Source: JAKORR01 sp964608495 (GTDB lineage: Bacteria; Armatimonadota; Zipacnadia; Zipacnadales; FEN-943). From it: 11,722 nt of DNA. The notes below the pieces were generated by a model that was not told where the DNA came from, did no database searches, and saw nothing but the letters and a program-made list of their open reading frames with translations. The position numbers were made by a program, and so were the translations under genes. Of the stretch, positions 6,382 to 11,722 are shown piece by piece. The DNA lies in the NCBI GenBank assembly GCA_964608495.1, contig CAZSOQ010000169.1, positions 1 to 11,722 on the forward strand, read 5' to 3'. Within the stretch, counting starts at the first letter, position 1, and each line of letters starts with the position of its first letter.

Positions 6382-8133
6382 TCAGATGGTGACTTCGGCG
6401 AAACCGTCGAAGGCGTCCACCTCGGCCATGCGCCGGATGCAGTCGTCGCCCTCGTTCTCCCAGACCGTCAGGGGCGAAGGGCCGTCGGTGCGCCCGCAGA
6501 GCTCGCAGCGCAGGCGCCCATCGGCCGCCTCGGCGTGGACGAGCCGGGAGTCCAGGAGGCGCTTGCAGATGACACTGACGTGCTCGCGGCCGGCGAACTC
6601 GACGTCCCAGCCGTCAAGGCCGCGGACAATCCCGGCGATCACCGCCTCCCAGTCGTCGGGGCTGATGACGGCGATGCGCTCCTCGTGGGTCATGATGGTG
6701 CCGAAGGCCAGGGCGTCCAGTCCGAGCCGCACATTGGCGACACCGCGGCGCACAGCTTCCGGGATCAGGGGACTGCCGGCCTCGCCCAGGAAGGGCACGC
6801 GGCCGCTGAGGATGTCGGTGGCCATGTGGGTCGGCCCGAGGTGGGACGAGCACATGGCCACGAAGGTGAAGCCCAGGTGCGCCGGACAGCGGTCTATCAC
6901 CAGGCCGTAGCGGCCCGAGGCGCCGCGCAGGCCGTAGGGACGCGGTCGCCAGGAAGGCTGGTGGCCGTAGAGCTGCCCCAGGGCCGAGTTGTTGGTCGGC
7001 AGGTCCACGCCCCGCTCTAGGAACAGCGGCACGGCCCGCCAGCCTACCTCGCCGTAGTGGGCGTTGAGCACGCGGCTGTGCCTGATGCCCGCGCGGGCGA
7101 AGCCGGTGTCCATGCGCTGGAAGTTGCGCCGAACGGTCGCGTCGTCCAGGTCGCGCCCGGTTACGTGATCCAGGGACAGGCCCTCGAAGAGCGTCTGGGT
7201 GCCGCCGCGGGACAGGTCGGGCTTGTCCGCCGACACGGCGAAGGGCCTGTAGTCGGGGCGGGCCAGGTAGAAGTCGTCGCGGAAGGCGTGCATGGAGAAG
7301 TCGGCGCCGCCGAGGCAGAAGAGCCGCTCGACGGCGGCCCAGTCCGTGGGCCCGAGCTCGTCCAGGAACAGGCCCAGGTTGGGCCTGATGCCATAGCGGT
7401 TCAGCACGGCCACGTAGCCGAAGGCGTTGTAGGAGCCGTTGCAGTCGTCCATCCGCGCCGTGACGTAGGGCGGGATACAGCGTGCCGGGAAGGGCTTGCG
7501 GGCGACCCAGACCAGCGAGCGCCAGAGCAGCCCGTCCACGCCGTGCACGTGGCCCAGGACCTCCCCGGCGTACAGCCGCTCACCCGTGCCCAAGACGACG
7601 ACGCGGCCCTCGCCGACGCGCCCGCGCAGGAGGACGCCCCGGCCGGTGTCGGTCGCCAGGAGCGCCTGCCAGGCGTCGTCCCGCGGGAAGCCGACGACCT
7701 CGACAGGCTCTCGCAGCGCCAGCTCCTCGTCCTGCTCGTGGCCGAAGGTGATGAAGCTGGGGGGCGCCGGGAAGCGGAGGGAGCCGGCCTCCGCGCGGGT
7801 CGGGTCGGTGGGCAGCATACCGCGAAGAGGCGCAGGCCAGGTCGCGATCTCGCGGTCAAGGGTGAGCAGGCCAGCGCCGAGTCCCACCTCCTCGGCGATC
7901 CGGGCTGCGACCTCGGGCGTGAGGCCCGCGCCCGCGCCGTCGTGGGCCAGCACGTAAGCCGCGCGGGGCGCCAGGTGGTCCGGCGGCAGGCTCAGGTAGT
8001 CGCCGCACTCGAGCACGTCGTAGGCCACGCCGAAGTGATCCAGCGCCGGGAAGACAGTCTGATCCGCGCGGGCGCGCTCGGCGCGGCGCCGGCTGTCGAG
8101 AATGACCAAGACGCTTCGGTTTCCAGCGGCCAT
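6382..8133 (-). CDS. NodB/polysaccharide deacetylase-like protein with N-terminal amidotransferase-like domain
   Basis: This is a 583-residue protein starting at the ATG at 8133; GAGG lies about 10 bases upstream, so the ribosome-binding site is weak. Residues 5-212 look like a class-I amidotransferase/ThuA-like alpha/beta domain (SVLVILDSRRR, AAYVLAHDGAG, GRVGEGRVVVLGTGERLY, LLWRSLVWVARKPF). Residues about 220-510 resemble a NodB-type barrel: the YVTARMDD strand places Asp229-Asp230 where deacetylases bind metal, FSMHAF gives His282, NAHYGEVG gives His359 and GTIMTHEER gives His483. The usual H-x3-H second motif is not intact, so carbohydrate deacetylation is a family-based guess. The C-terminus carries one Cys-x2-Cys pair (543, 546) in a short LRCELCGR segment. 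There is no signal peptide, so it is predicted cytosolic, unlike the genes around it. It lies 106 bp after the sulfatase and is probably in the same transcript. Confidence 0.72.
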   Translation of the reverse strand: MAAGNRSVLVILDSRRRAERARADQTVFPALDHFGVAYDVLECGDYLSLPPDHLAPRAAYVLAHDGAGAGLTPEVAARIAEEVGLGAGLLTLDREIATWPAPLRGMLPTDPTRAEAGSLRFPAPPSFITFGHEQDEELALREPVEVVGFPRDDAWQALLATDTGRGVLLRGRVGEGRVVVLGTGERLYAGEVLGHVHGVDGLLWRSLVWVARKPFPARCIPPYVTARMDDCNGSYNAFGYVAVLNRYGIRPNLGLFLDELGPTDWAAVERLFCLGGADFSMHAFRDDFYLARPDYRPFAVSADKPDLSRGGTQTLFEGLSLDHVTGRDLDDATVRRNFQRMDTGFARAGIRHSRVLNAHYGEVGWRAVPLFLERGVDLPTNNSALGQLYGHQPSWRPRPYGLRGASGRYGLVIDRCPAHLGFTFVAMCSSHLGPTHMATDILSGRVPFLGEAGSPLIPEAVRRGVANVRLGLDALAFGTIMTHEERIAVISPDDWEAVIAGIVRGLDGWDVEFAGREHVSVICKRLLDSRLVHAEAADGRLRCELCGRTDGPSPLTVWENEGDDCIRRMAEVDAFDGFAEVTI

Positions 8134-8239
8134 TCGCTCATCGCCTCACTCCGGGCAGGGCTCGGGCCGGCAGCGGGTCCTGAAGGGACCTTGGGTTGCC
8201 CGACGGGGAGCTGGGCCTGCGCCTGCCCGCCGAGCGGAA

Positions 8240-10267
8240 TCACTTGGCCTGGTAGCTGATCTCCGTGATCTTGCCGTCCTCGCGCTTGATGGTGAGCGTG
8301 CCGATGATCACGGCGTTGCCCTGGCCGCTCAGGATCACGCCCGGGCCCTTGTGCGTCTCCGGGTCCCACAGGCCCGTGCGGACCTGGTAGTCCCCCGGCC
8401 CCGCGTGGTCCGGCACCTGCACTTTCACCGGACCGATGCGGTATTCCTTGCCCGCCTCCCACTCGGTGAAGGGCGGCTCGGGCCAGGGCGTGAACCGGAA
8501 GACGATGTCGCCGTCCTGGCCGTACTTCGGGTTGACGAACTGGGTGAAGGCCCAGTACTTGCCCTCCGTGACGCCCAGCGGCTTGTCCACGTGCCACACG
8601 ATCTCCATCTCGAACTCGTTGCCGCCAAGGTACTTGAACCGCCTCACCTCGCCCCGAAGCTCGAGCACCCGGGTCGCCGGCTGCTTCGCGGCCTCGGTGG
8701 CGACGAGCGCCGCGTACCGGTGCGTCGTGTCACGGGTCCAGTCCAGCACACGCGCGCGCAGTGCATCGGCCGTGGCCTTGTGCGCATCCTCGTAGGCCAG
8801 GTTGCGCATCTCGCCCGGGTCGGCATCCAGGTCGTAGAGCTCGTCTATGTCCCGGTTGCGCCAGTTCAGGACGAACTTGTGCTGCTTGTCCCGGCAGATG
8901 AGCGAGCTGTCGCTGCAGTCGGAGAAGATGATGTCCCGGTGCGTGTCCCTCTCGCTCCGGAGGAGCGGCACCAGGCTCAGGCCGTCCATGCCGTCCGGCG
9001 CCGCAAGGCCCGCCGCCTCGACCAGCGTGGGGACGAAGTCCACGTTGCTGGCGAGGGCGTCCGTGCGCGAGCCCGGCCTCGTGACACCCGGGATGCGGAC
9101 GAGGGTGGGCACGCGGTACAGCTCCTCGTAGCCGCAGGTGCCGAGCTTGAAGATCATGCCGTGGCCCGCGAGCATGTCGCCGTGGTCGCTGGTGAAGACG
9201 ACGATCGTATTGTCCCACTGGCCGGTGTCGCGGAGGGCCGCGAAAACGCGCCCGATCTGCCTGTCCAGGTAGCTGCAGTAGCCCCAGTAGCGCCGGATGT
9301 AGTCCTTGAACTGGTCGTCCGTCCACTCCGGGAGCACGTAGTTGCGGGCCGCCGTGCGCTGGCGCACAGGCTTGCCCGCCAGGCTGTCGCGATGGTTGGC
9401 GGGAAGGGTCACCTGGTCCAGCGAGTACATCTCGTCCCACGGCTTCGGGGGCGCGACGGGCAGGTGCGGGCCGAAGAAGGAGAGCACGGCGGCCCAGGGC
9501 CGGGCGCCGCCGGCGCGCTCGCGCACGAATCGCTCGGCCTCGCCCGCGAAGAAGGCCGCCATGTGGTGGTCTTCGTGGAGCTGGGAGTACATGTGCTGGC
9601 CTTCCGGCGTGGCGGGGGCGTCGTTGTGGTTGCCCAGGCCGGGGAACTCCTCCAGGTACTGGCCCTGTCCGATGCTCCGCAGCCAGGCGTGGTACTGCTC
9701 CCAGCCGCCGGCCCAGACGCGGAAGCCGTGCTGGGAAGCGTCCTCGCCCACGCCGCCCGGGACGGCCTTGCAGCGCCAGCCGCCCTCGGTCTCGGAGCGC
9801 TCGAAGTACCAGTTGCCGCCGAGGCCACGGGCCCGGCTGTCGTCCCGGCCGCGATACATATTGCCGCCCAGATGCCACTTGCCGAAGTAGCCCGTGTCGT
9901 ACCCGGCGGCGCTGCAGATGTCGCCCAGACTGGGAACATCCGCGTCGAACATGACGTCGTTCTGGACGACGCGATGGTGGTGCAGGTAGCGGCCCGTCAA
10001 CTGGCAGGCCCGCGACGGGCTGCACGGAAAGGCGGCGATGTACATGTTCCCGAAGGTGCATCCGCCCCGGGCCAGATCGTCGAGGTTGGGGGTCCGCAGG
10101 GGGCCGTCGGTGTAGGGGCCGGCGCAGCTAGCCGGCTGCTGGTCGGTCATGACGTAGAGGATGTTAGGGCGGCGACGCTCCTGCTGGGCTCCGGTCAGTC
10201 CCCCGGTGGCAAGCGCCGCGCCGGCGACTCCGATCCCTCTGAGGAAGTCCCTGCGGCTGACGGGCAT
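8240..10267 (-). CDS. Tat-exported formylglycine-dependent sulfatase with C-terminal beta-rich module
   Basis: This 675-residue protein starts at the ATG at 10267, with GGGAGG about 9 bases upstream. Residues 4-27 (SRRDFLRG then a small hydrophobic run) are a twin-arginine signal, so the enzyme should be exported folded. The sulfatase core spans about 33-520. Visible hallmarks are NILYVMTDQQ (Asp42, Gln43), the Cys-type formylglycine motif C82-S-P-S-R86 with LTGRY, GKWHLG (Lys130, His132), and TSDHGDMLAGHG (Asp361, His362) followed by Lys374. These match the calcium site and active site of type I sulfatases, which hydrolyse sulfate esters. Cys82 needs a maturase, which is not encoded here. 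Residues 532-675 are an extra beta-rich domain homologous to part of the large glycosidase in this cluster. Tandem hairpins and a TATCAT promoter lie upstream, so transcription may restart here. The exact sulfated sugar cannot be read from the sequence. Confidence 0.93.
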   Translation of the reverse strand: MPVSRRDFLRGIGVAGAALATGGLTGAQQERRRPNILYVMTDQQPASCAGPYTDGPLRTPNLDDLARGGCTFGNMYIAAFPCSPSRACQLTGRYLHHHRVVQNDVMFDADVPSLGDICSAAGYDTGYFGKWHLGGNMYRGRDDSRARGLGGNWYFERSETEGGWRCKAVPGGVGEDASQHGFRVWAGGWEQYHAWLRSIGQGQYLEEFPGLGNHNDAPATPEGQHMYSQLHEDHHMAAFFAGEAERFVRERAGGARPWAAVLSFFGPHLPVAPPKPWDEMYSLDQVTLPANHRDSLAGKPVRQRTAARNYVLPEWTDDQFKDYIRRYWGYCSYLDRQIGRVFAALRDTGQWDNTIVVFTSDHGDMLAGHGMIFKLGTCGYEELYRVPTLVRIPGVTRPGSRTDALASNVDFVPTLVEAAGLAAPDGMDGLSLVPLLRSERDTHRDIIFSDCSDSSLICRDKQHKFVLNWRNRDIDELYDLDADPGEMRNLAYEDAHKATADALRARVLDWTRDTTHRYAALVATEAAKQPATRVLELRGEVRRFKYLGGNEFEMEIVWHVDKPLGVTEGKYWAFTQFVNPKYGQDGDIVFRFTPWPEPPFTEWEAGKEYRIGPVKVQVPDHAGPGDYQVRTGLWDPETHKGPGVILSGQGNAVIIGTLTIKREDGKITEISYQAK

Positions 10268-10333
10268 GGTCGTGCCCTCCCTGACGGCGGAGATTGCACC
10301 GCGACGCCCACGCTCCCACGACGCGCGCGATAC

Positions 10334-10339
10334 ATGATA
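10334..10339 (-). promoter_or_regulatory. Possible -10 element upstream of sulfatase
   Basis: The minus strand reads TGG-TATCAT at 10339-10334, a 5 of 6 match to TATAAT and the same hexamer as the promoter of the conserved hypothetical gene. Transcription would start near 10327, giving a leader of about 60 bases. No good -35 is seen; the hexamer 17 bases upstream, TGCAGG, is poor. Confidence 0.35.
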
Positions 10340-10395
10340 CCACGGGCGAGCGGGGGCCTGCATCGTGTCCCAAGACGGCCGAAAGGGTGCCCGAA

Positions 10396-10413
10396 AGGGC
10401 CTCTTGAGGCCCT
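10396..10413 (-). terminator. Terminator-like hairpin after GH123-like gene
   Basis: On the minus strand AGGGCCT-CAAG-AGGCCCT is a perfect 7-bp GC-rich stem with a 4-base loop, located 12 bases after the TGA of the GH123-like gene. Only a short U-run (TTTCGGG) follows, so termination would be weak or partial. A second hairpin built from the same 7-base arm overlaps the stop codon (10428-10445). Confidence 0.4.
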
Positions 10414-10425
10414 CCAGGTCGCCCT

Positions 10426-11722
10426 TCAGGCCCTCTCGAGGGCCTCCAGGAGCGCCTTGCGGGCCGTGTGGTAGGCCTCGGGCTGCTTCTCATAGTCCGA
10501 GATGCTGCGCGCGACGGTCGCCATGATGCGGTCGGCCTCGGCCCGGTCCCTGGGCGCAAGCATGGTGAGGAGCGAGTGATCCAGCAGGCCGTCGCGGAAG
10601 GCGACCATGCGCAGGGAGCCGCGCAGGCCGTCCGGGCCGGGGTAGAACATCCAGTTGTCGCCCGGCGGATGGCCGGGATTCTGCGAGCCGTTGGGCAGCG
10701 GGCCGATCGAGGTGCGGTAGGGATCGGCGCCGCGGTACACGTTGGCCCCCCAGTAGAGGTAGCCCTCGGCCCCGAGCAGGTAGGCCAGCCACGGGTACAG
10801 GCGCGAGTCGGTCAGCCGCTCGTCCAGGTGCCGATTGGGGTACGGAGGGTAGGGGCTGCAGCAGTGATACAGCCACACCGACCGGCCCTCGGCCCGCCGC
10901 TGCGCAGCAAGCGCGCGCTCCTTCGCCAGGATGGTCAGGGCGAAGACCTGGATGTCCACCAGAGGCGAGAAGGTGGCCGGGGTGCTGTTGATGGCGTCTA
11001 GCGTCCGTATCCCGGGCAGGTGGGCCCGCGTCAGCTCCGCCAGCCGGCGGTACAGCGCCCCGTCCTTGGGCTCGTCGAGCTGGTGCTGCAGATAGCGCTC
11101 GGCCAGGCCCTGGTCACGCAGATGCCCGTAGAGGCTGTCGTAAAAGACCGGAAGGAAGGCCAGCCACTCCTCGTTCCCACGTCCAGCAGCCACCAGCGGG
11201 GTCCTGCGGCCCGTCCGCGGGTCCAGCACCGACACGCCGCCGTAGACCCACTTCTCGGGCAGCATGGCAATGTGATGGCCGGCGAAGTAGCGGAAGCCAA
11301 GCCTGTCGAAGACCTCCACCCAGCGGTCGAAGCGCGTGTAGTCGAAGCTGTAAGGGCCGTCGCCCTCGCGAAGGGTCTGGATCAGCGGCTGCTCGTAGTC
11401 AATCAGCGGCGTCAGGATCGTGTCCTGCCCGAAGGCCCGCAGGCACCGGCCGGAGTTCTCGATCAGCTCCCAGTGGCGCTCGGTCCACCAGTCGGGGCGC
11501 TCGGCGGTCGTAAGGTCCTCCGGTTCTGGGAAGAGCCAGTGGTGAGAGTGAAGCGCCGGCGTCTCGGGGGCGACGGTGCCGTGGACGTGCAGGCTGAAGG
11601 GCGCGTCGGCTCGCCCGGCCGGGCCCTGGACCTCCAGCGAGGCGGTGTAGACGCCCGGCTCGGCGTCCGAGGCTACGCGAAGGTCCACGAGGACGGCGTG
11701 GGTGGTCCCAGGGGTGAGCTGG
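10426..11722 (-). CDS. GH123-like (DUF4091-type) glycosidase, 5' end outside window
   Basis: The frame is open from the window edge (first whole codon at 11721) to the TGA at 10426, giving 432 visible residues. The start and any signal peptide are missing. The first 50 residues (LTPGTTHAVLVDLRVASDAEPGVYTASLEV) are the end of a beta-sandwich of the type found in front of GH123/DUF4091 barrels. The rest is barrel-like: HHWLFPEPEDL, a conserved RFDRWVEVFDRLG helix, YFAGHHIAMLPEKW, and QHQLDEPKD containing adjacent Asp-Glu (GAC at 11076-11074, GAG at 11073-11071). Characterised GH123 enzymes are beta-N-acetylgalactosaminidases that use a neighbouring Asp-Glu pair in substrate-assisted catalysis, with the acetamido group as nucleophile. 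Later motifs (SVWLYHCCSPYPPYPN, LGAEGYLYWGANVY) fit DUF4091 proteins. GalNAc specificity is inferred from the family and its neighbours. It is the first gene of the visible cluster. Confidence 0.82.
   Translation of the reverse strand, partial: QLTPGTTHAVLVDLRVASDAEPGVYTASLEVQGPAGRADAPFSLHVHGTVAPETPALHSHHWLFPEPEDLTTAERPDWWTERHWELIENSGRCLRAFGQDTILTPLIDYEQPLIQTLREGDGPYSFDYTRFDRWVEVFDRLGFRYFAGHHIAMLPEKWVYGGVSVLDPRTGRRTPLVAAGRGNEEWLAFLPVFYDSLYGHLRDQGLAERYLQHQLDEPKDGALYRRLAELTRAHLPGIRTLDAINSTPATFSPLVDIQVFALTILAKERALAAQRRAEGRSVWLYHCCSPYPPYPNRHLDERLTDSRLYPWLAYLLGAEGYLYWGANVYRGADPYRTSIGPLPNGSQNPGHPPGDNWMFYPGPDGLRGSLRMVAFRDGLLDHSLLTMLAPRDRAEADRIMATVARSISDYEKQPEAYHTARKALLEALERA
10428..10445 (-). repeat. 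Second hairpin with the same 7-base arm, overlapping the GH123-like stop codon
   Basis: The plus strand reads AGGCCCT-CTCG-AGGGCCT, a 7-bp stem with a 4-base loop. Its arms are the same two 7-mers as in the hairpin at 10396-10413 but in the opposite order, so arms of the two structures could also pair with each other. It begins within the stop codon of the GH123-like gene and covers its last few codons (LERA). Confidence 0.45.

Noticed and set aside
8176..8190. Small hairpin GGTCC-loop-GGACC between sulfatase and NodB-like genes
   Set aside because: Only a 5-bp stem with no U-tract; easily explained by chance in GC-rich sequence.
7057..10474. Long plus-strand open frames (7057-8259 and 8102-10474) opposite the NodB-like and sulfatase genes
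   Set aside because: The minus-strand frames carry unambiguous sulfatase and NodB-like motifs; the plus frames are compositional shadows.

Overview
The window comes from a GC-rich bacterium and is densely coded on the minus strand only. Every gene I accept reads right to left. Most products look exported, and the set (Tat-exported sulfatase, multidomain glycosidases, sialidase-like propeller, NodB-like protein) resembles polysaccharide-degradation loci in metagenome-derived Armatimonadota, Planctomycetota or Lentisphaerota. No marker gene is present, so the phylum is a low-confidence guess. I see no rRNA, tRNA, CRISPR array, integrase, transposase or insertion sequence.

Layout in transcription order, from high to low coordinates. 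(1) 11722-10426: 5'-truncated GH123-like (DUF4091-type) glycosidase with an adjacent Asp-Glu pair. (2) 10267-8240: Tat-exported formylglycine (Cys-type) sulfatase with an extra C-terminal beta-rich domain. (3) 8133-6382: NodB/polysaccharide-deacetylase-like protein with an N-terminal amidotransferase-like domain and no signal peptide. (4) 6254-2571: 1227-residue secreted multidomain glycosidase resembling the GH129/GH101-related families. (5) 2350-1013: secreted sialidase-superfamily beta-propeller with Asp boxes. (6) 913-380: conserved hypothetical protein with its own good promoter and a GTG start. (7) 309-1: N-terminus of an exported protein with a carbohydrate-binding-like domain, cut by the window edge.

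Genes 1-5 together suggest stepwise removal of caps (sulfate, possibly sialic acid) and cleavage of N-acetylgalactosamine linkages: GH123 for beta-GalNAc and GH129/101-like for alpha-GalNAc. Such a set would suit a sulfated, GalNAc-rich glycan of the mucin, glycosaminoglycan or glycolipid type. No SusC/SusD pair, transporter or regulator lies inside the window. The best sequence-level link is that the sulfatase and the large glycosidase, otherwise unrelated enzymes, end in a recognisably homologous beta-rich module. Gene 6 looks like an unrelated gene with separate transcription.

Gaps between genes are short (70-220 bp). They carry a few GC-rich hairpins, two TATCAT-type -10 elements and clear ribosome-binding sites. 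No gene-free stretch exceeds 300 bases.
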